The notes under the pieces are model-generated. The model made no database searches, had not been told where the DNA came from, and saw only the letters and a list, made by a program, of their open reading frames with translations. The position numbers were made by a program, and so were the translations under genes. A DNA stretch of 12,918 nucleotides from Chlorobiota bacterium (GTDB lineage: Bacteria > Bacteroidota > Bacteroidia > Flavobacteriales > Flavobacteriaceae). This document shows, piece by piece, positions 1 to 8,236 of the stretch (the stretch's first letter is position 1; the number at the start of each line of letters is the position of its first letter). The stretch is from NCBI GenBank assembly GCA_013153655.1, contig JAADEB010000145.1, positions 1 to 12,918 of the forward strand. The letters run 5' to 3'.

Positions 1-3000
1 ACTTGCGGCGTCGGGTAAATGTGGACATCAAAGGACGATTCATTATCACAATGCCCGTTGGTGGCGTAAATGTAAACGGTTTGGGAAGTGGTCAGCGTAT
101 CTCTCGCATGGAGTTGCGTACCGTTGCCGCCGGATTGGGTGTAGTAATTGCCATTGGTTAGGTTAGGCAACACGTAGAAATCACAGGTGTCCGTATCGGG
201 CAATGTATCCACGGGCGGGGCCTCGCTGCCACCGTCGGTAATGGTCCAGCCGTCTTGATTAATCAAAATATTCCGGGCATCTTCGCCCAAACAATACCGG
301 CTATTGCCGCCGTCAAATACCACATTGTTGCGGTGCGCTTGTCCTTGCCAACCGATAAGCAGGGCATCGTAGTTGGAAGTGGACAAAGTAACGTTGTGAA
401 ACATCATGGCCGCATTCTGCAACGATGAAATATTCCATCCGCCTAAATTTTGATCAAACGATGAAGCCGAATTGAACATTTTTTCCATGGTATTTACCGA
501 CGCGGTATTCCATTGGTCCAAAGGTTGATTAAAGGCGGAAGCATGGTCGAACATAAAGGCCATGTAATGAACGTTGGACGTATTCCAGCCGTTTAAGGGT
601 TGATTAAAGGCCGTGGCAAAGGAAAACATACCCGTCATATTGACCACTTGCCCGGTATTCCAGCCGCTCAAAGGCTGGTTGAATTGGTATGCCCGGTTAA
701 ACATCCAGGACATATCCCGTACCGAAGCCGTATTCCAGTTGCCGATGGGTTGATTGAAAGCCGTGGCGTTGTCGAACATGTGCTGCATGTATAAAACATG
801 CCCCGTATTCCAGTTGCCGATATCCCGGTTGAACGATACGGCATTTTTAAACATTTCGGCCATCCAAACGGCATTGGCCGTATTCCAATTACCGATGGGG
901 CGGTTAAAGGACGAAGCGTTCTTGAACATGCCCGTAAAGAATCGCACCGTACCCGTATTCCAGTTGCCGATGGGTTGATTGAAAGCGGTAGCATTCGCAA
1001 ACATATAGGACATATTCACCACCCGGCTTGTATTCCATCCGTCCAAAGGTTGGTTAAACGACGCGGCCCCGTCGAAGAGGTGGTTCATGTATTCCACATG
1101 TTCCGTGTTCCAATGGTTGATATTTTCGTTGAAGGAGCTGCACCCTTTCAGCATATACCCCATATCCGTAACCTGCGACAGGTCCGGCGCATCCGTGGCG
1201 TTGATATGCAAGTTCGAACAGCCTTCGAAGGCCGATTCCATGGATGTCCAAACAATACTTCCCCATTGGTCCACCGAAAGTAATTTCTCTTTGTCGCCGC
1301 CGTCATTAAAATAGATTCGCGGGAATTGCCCCCTGATCCGGATGGTATAGGTGCCCGGTGTACCGAAATCATGGGTAACGCTGCCCGTTATACCCGTTTG
1401 GTCGTACACCCCGTCGTTGTTCCAGTCCACATCATAATTATAGGTAAGTCCCGGATAGGTGGGAATACGAATGGACGTATTGTTTGTTACGCCGGGATTA
1501 TCGGTTTTCCAGGTGATGATAAAAGATTTATAGGGTTTCAATTTATGAATAAAAATATCGTCATATCCGTGCGAAGTATGGATATCCGTCCCCGGACCGG
1601 GATCAAAATCTACGGAATCCCGAAAGGTACCCGTGGTAAGGATATTATTTTGAGGATCCGGCGCAATACCCATACCTCCTTCCTCATCGTTTCCACCCAT
1701 AAATACAGCCCATCCGAAACTGCCGTCCGGTTTTAATGATAAAACAAAAATATCCGCCCCTCCATGAGAAGTTAAGGTATAAACACCGGGCCCGGGATCA
1801 AAATCAACTGCACTTTTAAAAAATCCCGTAACAAGAATATTTCCCGCCGGATCCGGCGCGATGGCATTTCCACCGTCAGCATCCGTCCCCCCAATGCCTT
1901 TTACCCAAATCAGTTGCCCGCCGGGATTTAATTTTAATATAAAAATATCCTCTCCTCCATGAGAAGTTAACTGATAAACGCCGGGACCGGGATCAAAGTC
2001 CGTTAAACCCTCAAAAAAGCCTGTCAAAAGTATGTTTCCGTTATAATCTATTTTTATGTCAGCTACTACATCCGTATCAATGCCCCCTATAGTTTTAGCC
2101 CATATAAAATTACCGTCTGAATCCAATTTTAATAAATATATATCTTCATTTCCATTGGAATTTATTGTATATGTGCCGGGCCCCGGATCAATATCGCTGG
2201 AACCGTAAAAATTCCCGGCTACCAGCAAATTGCCGGATAGATCCATTGTTAAATCTGTCTGCCATCCCCAATAATGGGTGTCCCAAGTTTTAGCCCATTG
2301 AAAATTACCTGCAGAATCCAATTTTACTAAATACGCTTGTAAAACATTACTATTTAAATAATAATTAGCGAGCCCGGGATTAACTTCAATTCTTGTTCTG
2401 TATAATCCTATAGTATAAATATTGTTATTATTGTCTGTAACCAAATCTGTTATATTATTCAAAGCACTATACGAAGAAGACGCCGTTTTAAATTGTTTTT
2501 GCATAATGAAATTGCCGGAGGGGGTTAATTTCAAGATAAAAACATCCGCCTTGTTATGGATGTTACTATATCTTATATAACTATTAGGTCCGGGATCAAA
2601 ATCAACTCCGCGAAAAAATATACCGGCAATTAGAATATTTCCTGTATTATCTAATGTTATATTTCTTGGAAAAACGCCCCCTCCTACATTTAAACTTCTA
2701 ATGAGTTTTACCCATATTAACTGTCCGTCAGCGTCTAATTTTATTACAAACATTGAAGGGGTTGAACTGGTTAAAATATATGTTCCCGGCCCCGGATCAA
2801 AATCAACCGTCCCGCTAAAAGTCCCCGTTACATAAACATTTCCCGCGGCATCGGTAGCTACGTCATTTCCATAGTCATCATTATTTCCCCCTATGGTTTT
2901 TACCCAATCATACACATATTCCTGCGCCCGTACCGGCGGAGAAATCCAAAGCGAAAACGTTAATACCCAAAAAAGAAACAACCGAAACGAATGTATAAGC

Positions 3001-3011
3001 AAGCGGTTCAT
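1..3011 (-). CDS. Partial secreted surface protein: beta-propeller repeats, BspA/DUF285 repeats, Ig-like domain (C-terminus outside window)
   Basis: The frame is open from the ATG at 3009-3011 to base 1, about 1003 codons, with no stop, so the C-terminus lies outside. An in-frame TAA upstream with no ATG between fixes the start. Residues 1-29 look like a Sec signal peptide (hydrophobic core, then VRA|QE). Residues ~31-490 hold seven ~65-residue repeats, each with a D-F-D-P-G-P-G-type loop followed by DIFxLKL and a GNIxxTGxF strand, as in SBBP-type beta-propellers. Residues ~495-580 form a PKD-like module (WKTDNPG, VDWNNDG, GTPGTYTIRI). Residues ~614-875 are about ten 25-residue MFxxAxxFNQPIGNWNTxxV repeats (DUF285/BspA leucine-rich family). 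The last ~75 residues resemble the Ig-like domains of gliding and adhesion proteins. Such architectures in Bacteroidota usually end in a T9SS sorting domain; here that is inferred. The likely role is surface adhesion or binding; the ligand is unknown. Confidence 0.9.
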   Translation of the reverse strand, partial: MNRLLIHSFRLFLFWVLTFSLWISPPVRAQEYVYDWVKTIGGNNDDYGNDVATDAAGNVYVTGTFSGTVDFDPGPGTYILTSSTPSMFVIKLDADGQLIWVKLIRSLNVGGGVFPRNITLDNTGNILIAGIFFRGVDFDPGPNSYIRYSNIHNKADVFILKLTPSGNFIMQKQFKTASSSYSALNNITDLVTDNNNNIYTIGLYRTRIEVNPGLANYYLNSNVLQAYLVKLDSAGNFQWAKTWDTHYWGWQTDLTMDLSGNLLVAGNFYGSSDIDPGPGTYTINSNGNEDIYLLKLDSDGNFIWAKTIGGIDTDVVADIKIDYNGNILLTGFFEGLTDFDPGPGVYQLTSHGGEDIFILKLNPGGQLIWVKGIGGTDADGGNAIAPDPAGNILVTGFFKSAVDFDPGPGVYTLTSHGGADIFVLSLKPDGSFGWAVFMGGNDEEGGMGIAPDPQNNILTTGTFRDSVDFDPGPGTDIHTSHGYDDIFIHKLKPYKSFIITWKTDNPGVTNNTSIRIPTYPGLTYNYDVDWNNDGVYDQTGITGSVTHDFGTPGTYTIRIRGQFPRIYFNDGGDKEKLLSVDQWGSIVWTSMESAFEGCSNLHINATDAPDLSQVTDMGYMLKGCSSFNENINHWNTEHVEYMNHLFDGAASFNQPLDGWNTSRVVNMSYMFANATAFNQPIGNWNTGTVRFFTGMFKNASSFNRPIGNWNTANAVWMAEMFKNAVSFNRDIGNWNTGHVLYMQHMFDNATAFNQPIGNWNTASVRDMSWMFNRAYQFNQPLSGWNTGQVVNMTGMFSFATAFNQPLNGWNTSNVHYMAFMFDHASAFNQPLDQWNTASVNTMEKMFNSASSFDQNLGGWNISSLQNAAMMFHNVTLSTSNYDALLIGWQGQAHRNNVVFDGGNSRYCLGEDARNILINQDGWTITDGGSEAPPVDTLPDTDTCDFYVLPNLTNGNYYTQSGGNGTQLHARDTLTTSQTVYIYATNGHCDNESSFDVHIYPTPQ
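385..1170 (-). repeat. 75-bp (25-residue) BspA/DUF285 tandem repeat array
   Basis: About ten consecutive units read MF-x-x-A-x-x-F-N-Q-P-[IL]-x-x-W-N-T-x-x-V-x-x-M, with exact 25-codon spacing across the middle units. The first (GCSSFNENINHWNT) and last (SSFDQNLGGWNISS) units are the most diverged. This is the pattern of Pfam DUF285, related to the BspA leucine-rich repeats of surface adhesins. DNA identity between copies is high in the FNQPIGNWNT segment, so copy-number change by recombination is possible. Confidence 0.85.
1535..2921 (-). repeat. Seven-fold ~195-bp repeat encoding a putative seven-bladed beta-propeller
   Basis: Seven copies of a ~65-codon unit lie in the surface gene. The signature loop (FDPGPG or variant) falls near 2784-2801, 2587-2600, 2371-2385, 2175-2192, 1981-1998, 1785-1803 and 1590-1607, a spacing of roughly 195-215 bp. 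Copies 5-7 are the most alike. Copy 3 has the loop degraded to NPGLANYY. Seven units match a closed seven-bladed propeller, which is an inference from count and pattern. Confidence 0.75.
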
Positions 3012-3038
3012 GACTACGGATTTTCTGAATATTCGTCC

Positions 3039-3046
3039 TAAATATA
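3039..3046 (-). promoter_or_regulatory. Possible -7 element for the surface protein gene
   Basis: TATATTTA on the minus strand lies 27 nt before the ATG. It matches the Bacteroidota TAnnTTTG element at all but the last base, and the spacing is like that of the other genes here. No convincing -33 box is seen. Confidence 0.35.
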
Positions 3047-3350
3047 GTTATATTTTTTCGTAATCTATAATGATTTGATACATTTTTTAATGATATTATA
3101 ATCTAATCCTAATAAAATTTATTCAACTTTTTAAAAAACTTATTTATAATATTATTTTTATATCCTGTTAACAAGGTCAAATAAACCTTCCGTTAGTATT
3201 AATACCGGACGTCTCATATCCGAATTAAATTCCCCCGGAATTCCTAAAACATTTTTAACCTGAAAATACTTTTCCATTGAATGTAGGGAGATAATGGACA
3301 CATTATTTTTTTTCTCGAAAAAGACATAAGAATGTAAATACAAATGTTCC

Positions 3351-3358
3351 TATCTTTG
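3351..3358 (+). promoter_or_regulatory. -7 promoter element of argS
   Basis: TATCTTTG is an exact match to the Bacteroidota TAnnTTTG consensus, 27 nt before the ATG at 3386. It lies downstream of an in-frame ATG at 3344, so a transcript starting ~7 nt after it would not contain that codon. This decides the argS start. No clear -33 TTG is seen at the usual distance. Confidence 0.65.
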
Positions 3359-3385
3359 CAACCCGAATCATACACGAACCATCCC

Positions 3386-5149
3386 ATGAACGAAATCCGT
3401 CAAAGCATTACCCACGCACTGGAAAACCTCTACGGCCTGAAAGATATCCAAGTGGAACTCACGCCCACCAAAAAAAATTTCCAAGGCGATTACACCTGGA
3501 CGGCCTTCCCCCTGGCCAAAACCCTGCGTACCAATCCCGCCCAAATTGCCCAAAAGGTGGGAGAATATGTCAAGGAAAAGGACCGGTTTGTGAAGGATTT
3601 CAATGTGGCCGGCGGATTTCTGAACCTTATCCTCGCACCGGAATATTTTACCCAACGCGTCGGCCGTTATTACAAGGAAGAAGACTACGGCCTACAATCT
3701 CCCCACACGGACGAGAAAAAACTCATGGTGGAATATTCCTCGCCCAACACCAACAAACCACTCCACCTGGGACATATCCGTAATAATTTGCTCGGATATT
3801 CCATATCGGAAATCTACAAAGCCACCGGCAAACCCGTGATCAAAACCCAAATCATCAACGACCGCGGCATCCATATTTGCAAATCCATGCTCGCCTGGCA
3901 AAAATTCGGCAAGGGTGAAACACCCGAATCCTCGGGCATGAAAGGCGACCATTTGGTGGGGAAATATTACGTGGAATTCGATAAGCATTACAAGCAACAG
4001 GTAAAGGAGCTCATGGAACAAGGCCTGGACGAAGCCACCGCCAAAAAACAAGCACCCATCCTCCTGGAAGCCCAAGACATGCTCCGCCGCTGGGAAGCCA
4101 AAGACCCGGAAGTAATGCAACTCTGGGAAATGATGAACCGGTGGGTGTTGGACGGATTCCGTCAAACCTACAAGGAACTGGGCGTGGATTTCGATGTGGA
4201 GTATTTCGAAAGCGATACCTATTTGCTGGGTAAAAAAATCGTGGAGGAAGGCCTGGCCAAAGGGATTTTCTACCGTGAAGCCGACGGATCCGTTTGGGTG
4301 GACCTAACGGACGAAGGCCTGGACAAAAAACTCCTTCTTCGCGCCGACGGCACTTCCGTCTATATCACCCAAGACCTGGGAACCGCCGTCAAACGTTTCA
4401 GCGACTTCGATATCGACATGCTCATCTACGTGGTGGGTAACGAGCAGGATTATCATTTTCAAGTATTGTTTAGCATTTTGAAAAAACTGGGTTACCCTTG
4501 GGCCGAACGTCTCTATCACCTTTCCTACGGCATGGTGGAGCTTCCTCACGGCAAGATGAAATCCCGCGAAGGCACCGTGGTGGACGCCGACGACCTGATG
4601 GAACAAATGACCGAAACGGCCCGTAAAATATCCGAGGAATTGGGCAAAACCGAAGGCCTGGACGAAGCCGAAAAACAACGCCTCTACAAACTCATCGGTC
4701 AGGCGGCCCTCAAATATTTTATCCTGAAAGTAGACCCCAAGAAAGGTATCCTATTCGATCCGGTCAAATCCATTGATTTCAACGGCAACACGGGACCTTT
4801 CCTCCAATACGCCTACGTGCGTATCCGTTCCATCCTCCGTAAAGCCGGCACTTGGGAAGCCGCCTTCCAAGGCGTGGAACCCAACGACAAGGAACGCCTG
4901 CTGGTACGCCAATTGGAACAATTTCCGGCCGTCATTCTCCAAGCCGCCCAAAACCGAAATCCCGCGGTGGTGGCCAATTATATCTATGATACGGTCAAGA
5001 CCTTCAACTCCTTCTATCAAGCCCATTCCATCTTGCAAGCACCCTCGGAAGAAATGAAAAACTTCCGCCTGGCCCTGGCCGCCTGGACCGCGCATGTTAT
5101 CCGCAACGGATTGGCCCTGCTGGGTATCGATGTGCCGGAAAGGATGTAG
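3386..5149 (+). CDS. argS: Arginyl-tRNA synthetase
   Basis: This class I aminoacyl-tRNA synthetase charges tRNA-Arg with arginine using ATP, in the cytoplasm. The protein is 587 residues, usual for ArgS. An N-terminal Add1-type tRNA-recognition domain covers about residues 1-105. The catalytic Rossmann core carries the HIGH-type motif as HLGH (127-130, in SSPNTNKPLHLGHIRNN) and the KMSKS-type motif as KMKSREG (390-396). A DALR-type anticodon-binding domain covers about 455-587 and includes the typical GPFLQYAYVRIRS segment. I chose the ATG at 3386 because the TATCTTTG promoter element lies between it and an earlier in-frame ATG at 3344, and because the extra 14 residues look unlike the family. 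No Shine-Dalgarno is seen. It is followed on the same strand by the LD-carboxypeptidase gene after ~130 bp; the two are probably separate units. Confidence 0.95.
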   Translation: MNEIRQSITHALENLYGLKDIQVELTPTKKNFQGDYTWTAFPLAKTLRTNPAQIAQKVGEYVKEKDRFVKDFNVAGGFLNLILAPEYFTQRVGRYYKEEDYGLQSPHTDEKKLMVEYSSPNTNKPLHLGHIRNNLLGYSISEIYKATGKPVIKTQIINDRGIHICKSMLAWQKFGKGETPESSGMKGDHLVGKYYVEFDKHYKQQVKELMEQGLDEATAKKQAPILLEAQDMLRRWEAKDPEVMQLWEMMNRWVLDGFRQTYKELGVDFDVEYFESDTYLLGKKIVEEGLAKGIFYREADGSVWVDLTDEGLDKKLLLRADGTSVYITQDLGTAVKRFSDFDIDMLIYVVGNEQDYHFQVLFSILKKLGYPWAERLYHLSYGMVELPHGKMKSREGTVVDADDLMEQMTETARKISEELGKTEGLDEAEKQRLYKLIGQAALKYFILKVDPKKGILFDPVKSIDFNGNTGPFLQYAYVRIRSILRKAGTWEAAFQGVEPNDKERLLVRQLEQFPAVILQAAQNRNPAVVANYIYDTVKTFNSFYQAHSILQAPSEEMKNFRLALAAWTAHVIRNGLALLGIDVPERM

Positions 5150-5244
5150 TTTTATATAACTTGCGCTCGTATAAAAAAGAACAACCCAACCGCTATGGTT
5201 CAAAGTCTTATGACTATTTTCTATTCCGGTTCCCCGACAATGCT

Positions 5245-5252
5245 TACCTTTA
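5245..5252 (+). promoter_or_regulatory. Possible -7 element for the LD-carboxypeptidase gene
   Basis: TACCTTTA lies 25 nt before the ATG at 5278. It is one base off TAnnTTTG, with the same final-base change and spacing as the candidate elements of the surface gene and the threonine synthase-like gene. No -33 box is clear. Confidence 0.35.
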
Positions 5253-5277
5253 TAGATTGAAAATTAAGCTTAGCTTC

Positions 5278-6306
5278 ATGATGAAAACCTCATGGCGATT
5301 ATTCTTCGGAATTTTTTTACTTATCCTTAGCGGATGTGCTTCACAGCACCCTGTTATTCAAACCGGAACACATGCCTCTTGCGGACATCAACCCGACACG
5401 GTGATTATTCCGCCCCCGCTCCAACCCGGCGACACGGTGATGATCGTGGCCCCGGCGGGATATGTAAATCCTTCGCGGCATTATATCGAACGCGCCGATT
5501 CGCTCTTGCTTTCCTGGGGATTGGTGCCCGTTCACGGACGGCATCTCTACCGCCGTCATCATACCTTTGCCGGCACCGATGCCGAACGCCTGGCCGATTT
5601 GCAGGAAGCCCTCGACCGGCCCGAGATTAGCGCCGTATGGTCGGCACGTGGCGGCTACGGATGTATTCGTATCGTGGATTCCGTACGGCTGGACAAATTC
5701 AGCCTACATCCCAAATGGGTAATAGGTTTTTCCGACATCACCGTTTTGATCAACCGGTTGTACCAAAAAGGGTTCGCTTCGGTCCACGGTCTTATGCCCA
5801 TCAGCCTTACCCACCCCGATCCGCGCCGCAAACCCGCTATCGTCACCCTGAAAAACGTACTGTTCGGCAAAACCCTCAGTTTTACCATTCCCGCCGACAC
5901 GGCCAACATTCGCGGTACGGCCGAAGGCACACTCATCGGCGGAAACCTCTCCACCCTGGTAAGTATGCTGGGGTCCGAAGATCAACTAAATACCGCGGGA
6001 AAAATATTGTTCCTGGAAGATGTGGACGAATATCCTTACTCCTACGACCGCATGTTGCATGCCCTGGCCCGCGCAGGCTATTTCGACCGTTTGGCAGGGT
6101 TGATCGTAGGCGATATGTCCGTAAAGAAAAATAACGACCTTTTCGGCGAATCCGTCAAGGAAATGATCCTCAAACTGACCCGCGACAAAGGTTACCCCGT
6201 CATCTTCGGATTTCCCGCCGGACATGTGGTCAAAAATTACGCCTTGCCCATGGGTAAGGAAGCTTTCATCCGCGCCGGACGCCGCAAAGTGGTTATCCGT
6301 TATTAA
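5278..6306 (+). CDS. LD-carboxypeptidase (peptidase family S66), probable lipoprotein
   Basis: S66 serine peptidases cleave the L,D bond of murein tetrapeptides (L-lysine or meso-diaminopimelate to D-alanine) in peptidoglycan recycling. The protein is 342 residues. It starts with a lipoprotein signal: positive start (MMKTSWR), hydrophobic core, then lipobox LSGC, so it is likely anchored in the periplasm or outer membrane rather than cytosolic like E. coli LdcA. The catalytic triad can be read as Ser152 in GFSDIT, Glu247 in LEDVDEYPY, and His316 in GFPAGH, with spacing like known S66 enzymes. The frame is open upstream to 5161, but only the ATGATG at 5278-5283 gives a sensible signal peptide; either Met could be used. 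It ends 9 bp from the convergent outer-membrane gene. A sister S66 activity (microcin C7 self-immunity, MccF-like) cannot be excluded. Confidence 0.9.
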   Translation: MMKTSWRLFFGIFLLILSGCASQHPVIQTGTHASCGHQPDTVIIPPPLQPGDTVMIVAPAGYVNPSRHYIERADSLLLSWGLVPVHGRHLYRRHHTFAGTDAERLADLQEALDRPEISAVWSARGGYGCIRIVDSVRLDKFSLHPKWVIGFSDITVLINRLYQKGFASVHGLMPISLTHPDPRRKPAIVTLKNVLFGKTLSFTIPADTANIRGTAEGTLIGGNLSTLVSMLGSEDQLNTAGKILFLEDVDEYPYSYDRMLHALARAGYFDRLAGLIVGDMSVKKNNDLFGESVKEMILKLTRDKGYPVIFGFPAGHVVKNYALPMGKEAFIRAGRRKVVIRY

Positions 6307-6315
6307 TGACGGCGA

Positions 6316-6876
6316 TTAAAAATAAATCCTCACAAAAGGTGTAAAGGCCGAGGGATAAATGCTCTTGCCTTCCTTGTAGAGCAAATCGTAGCGGAAACCT
6401 ATGGCGGCATTACGCGTACGGTAGGCCATACCCAAATAAAAAGCGGGAACCTGCCAACGCGTGGTCGCGGACCCGGCCTCGTAGCGAATATACAATTGCT
6501 GGTAATCTATGGAAAGTTCCAAATGTTGCCAAGGCAGATAAAGCGCCAGCAGGTCGTAACCGTAAATATAGGTATGGGTTCGCACGTTAAAATTCCGGTA
6601 GCTTTGATATCCCAATTGCGCATTGGCGCCCACATGAAAGGCCGGCCTCACCCGGTAGAGCAAACCGGGTTGAATATCCACATAAAAACCGTGGTTGCTG
6701 AAACCCAGTCCGAAACCTCCGTAGAAACGAAACGGATTACCCTGCGAGCTCCGGGATTTTTTTCCATAGGACACAGGCTCTCCATGACCTCCGGTTTGCT
6801 CAAACGAATACGATTGTGCCAAGACGGAGAAAGAAAGGAAAATCGCTACAAAAACGAAAGAAATTACCCTTTTCAT
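6316..6876 (-). CDS. Small outer-membrane beta-barrel protein, function unknown
   Basis: The protein is 186 residues with a clear signal peptide (MKRVISF, hydrophobic core, VLA|QS at residue 20). The mature part is rich in alternating aromatic/polar stretches typical of transmembrane beta-strands (for example FRFYGGFGLGFSNHGFYVDI, HLELSIDYQQLYIRYE, AAIGFRYDLLY) and ends in phenylalanine (FVRIYF), the usual C-terminal signal for BAM-assembled barrels. The size suggests about eight strands. I cannot assign a named family. Its ATG lies 1 nt after the stop of the threonine synthase-like gene, so the two are almost surely cotranscribed and perhaps translationally coupled, though no functional link is obvious. 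It converges on the LD-carboxypeptidase gene with a 9-bp gap and no visible terminator between. Confidence 0.8.
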   Translation of the reverse strand: MKRVISFVFVAIFLSFSVLAQSYSFEQTGGHGEPVSYGKKSRSSQGNPFRFYGGFGLGFSNHGFYVDIQPGLLYRVRPAFHVGANAQLGYQSYRNFNVRTHTYIYGYDLLALYLPWQHLELSIDYQQLYIRYEAGSATTRWQVPAFYLGMAYRTRNAAIGFRYDLLYKEGKSIYPSAFTPFVRIYF

Positions 6877-6877
6877 C

Positions 6878-8197
6878 TCAATAATTTACAAACGGTTTCC
6901 ATACGAAATCACGGTATTTACGCCTGTCGAAGCGATGACAATCTTCCAGGTCGGTAACCTGTTCGGTGGTGTAACTGACTTCTTCCACAAAGGATACGGC
7001 CCGGCGAACGCCTTCGCCTATGTTGATAAACACGGTTTCGCCGTCGCGAATGGCGTTGTTTTTCAAAGCTTCGAAATATCCCAACAATCCCACGGCCGAG
7101 GCCGGACCTATTTTAACGGCCACTTCGTAGGCGGCCAGACGCGCCATATCCACGGCCATTTCCTCTTTTACCGAAAAATATTCGCCGCCCGTACGTTTCA
7201 CCAGCCGCGCCAACATGGGATAGAGCACGGGGTTGCCCGTGGCCAAGGTGGGTACCAGTGTTATGGGATTTTCGATAACCGGATAATCGTTTTCCCAGCC
7301 TTCGGGGAATCCGGCGGCCTTGGCCTTATTCCAGGCCTGTACCTGCGGGTCGCAGCGGTCGCCTTGAATAAAAATCATGCGGGGAATTTTCCCCAAAATA
7401 CCCGTTTCCTCAAAGTCCGTAAAGGCTTTTTCCAAGGCCAAAGGCGAGGTGCCGCCGCTTATGGCTTGAATATACACATCCGGCATTTTACCCAATTGAC
7501 GAATCATCTCAAATGCCGTTGTTTTTTTGGCTTCGAGGCGCAAAGGGTCCAAATTGCCTATGGAAATCAAAATACCGTATTTCTTGGCATATTCGGCGGC
7601 CAATTTTTTGGCATAAGCATAATCGCCTTTCACCACAAACACTTTCTGACCCAAGGCTCCGATATGCACAAAATTTTCACGTAACGAATCCTTGGGAACA
7701 AAAATCGATGCCGAAATGCCGGCTTTGGCCAAATATTGTGCAAAAGCATTGGCCGTGTTGCCCGTACTGGCCACTACATATTCCTTGATGCCGTGTTCCT
7801 TCAACACACTGGCGGCCAACGAACCGCCTTTGTCCTTAAAAGTACCCGTGGCCGGACTGTAATCGTTGCGGTTTACGTAAACTTTTAGGTCCAAACCGTA
7901 ACGATCGCGTGCATAGCGTTCCAAAAATCCCCAGCGGCGCATAGGAGCCACCCCTTCACCGTCCGAAACAATGTTTTCGGGATTTTCCACCGGCAAGAAA
8001 TCAAAATAATGCCAAAGGCTGTCGGGTTTTTGATTCGGCTTAACCAATTCGGCCAATTTTTCCTTGGGTGTATGATAAACGGTATGAATATGCTTGCCGC
8101 CACACCGGGGACAAGATTGATTATTACCAAACCATTCGTCGAATCCTTCTATCTCATGTCCGCACGATTGGCAGACAAAATGAAATTTTTTACCCAT
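6878..8197 (-). CDS. thrC: Threonine synthase-like PLP-dependent enzyme with N-terminal zinc ribbon
   Basis: Threonine synthase converts O-phosphohomoserine to threonine with pyridoxal phosphate in the cytoplasm. The protein is 439 residues. It begins with a zinc ribbon (Cys9, Cys12, Cys29, Cys32 as CxxC pairs), seen in many archaeal and bacterial threonine synthases and in the paralogous cysteate synthase. The PLP lysine is Lys121 in SPATGTFKDKGG, followed by the STGNTAN substrate loop (144-150) and a SGGTSP phosphate-binding loop. The fold-type II core covers about residues 80-400, with a ~35-residue tail. The ATG at 8195-8197 puts the zinc ribbon at the very N-terminus. No thrA or thrB lies beside it; instead it leads a two-gene unit with an outer-membrane protein. 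The family call is firm, the exact substrate less so. Confidence 0.85.
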   Translation of the reverse strand: MGKKFHFVCQSCGHEIEGFDEWFGNNQSCPRCGGKHIHTVYHTPKEKLAELVKPNQKPDSLWHYFDFLPVENPENIVSDGEGVAPMRRWGFLERYARDRYGLDLKVYVNRNDYSPATGTFKDKGGSLAASVLKEHGIKEYVVASTGNTANAFAQYLAKAGISASIFVPKDSLRENFVHIGALGQKVFVVKGDYAYAKKLAAEYAKKYGILISIGNLDPLRLEAKKTTAFEMIRQLGKMPDVYIQAISGGTSPLALEKAFTDFEETGILGKIPRMIFIQGDRCDPQVQAWNKAKAAGFPEGWENDYPVIENPITLVPTLATGNPVLYPMLARLVKRTGGEYFSVKEEMAVDMARLAAYEVAVKIGPASAVGLLGYFEALKNNAIRDGETVFINIGEGVRRAVSFVEEVSYTTEQVTDLEDCHRFDRRKYRDFVWKPFVNY

Positions 8198-8217
8198 AGT
8201 GTCCTAAAATTTTGGGA

Positions 8218-8225
8218 TAAAGATA
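8218..8225 (-). promoter_or_regulatory. Possible -7 element for the threonine synthase-like gene
   Basis: TATCTTTA on the minus strand lies 20 nt before the ATG. It matches TAnnTTTG except at the last base. A 9-bp inverted repeat (8237-8268) lies just upstream, where a regulator could act. Confidence 0.4.
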
Positions 8226-8236
8226 CGAAAGATGCC

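Larger units (their letters stand above)
3012..3385. other. AT-rich divergent intergenic region
   Basis: This gap lies between the divergent surface-protein gene and argS. Most of it (3040-3175) is very AT-rich. A less AT-rich patch at about 3170-3265 contains a 10-bp palindrome GTATTAATAC. A 61-codon minus-strand frame at 3158-3343 resembles nothing I know and has no promoter. Apart from the two promoter elements I see no gene or RNA. Confidence 0.6.

Noticed and set aside
600..1736. Plus-strand frames over the surface gene (up to 161 codons)
   Set aside because: They are shadows of the 75-bp repeats; the minus strand is continuously open with coherent domains.
3158..3343. 61-codon minus-strand frame in the gap before argS
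   Set aside because: It has no promoter, no recognisable domain and lies in AT-rich spacer; its start would overlap the argS promoter region.
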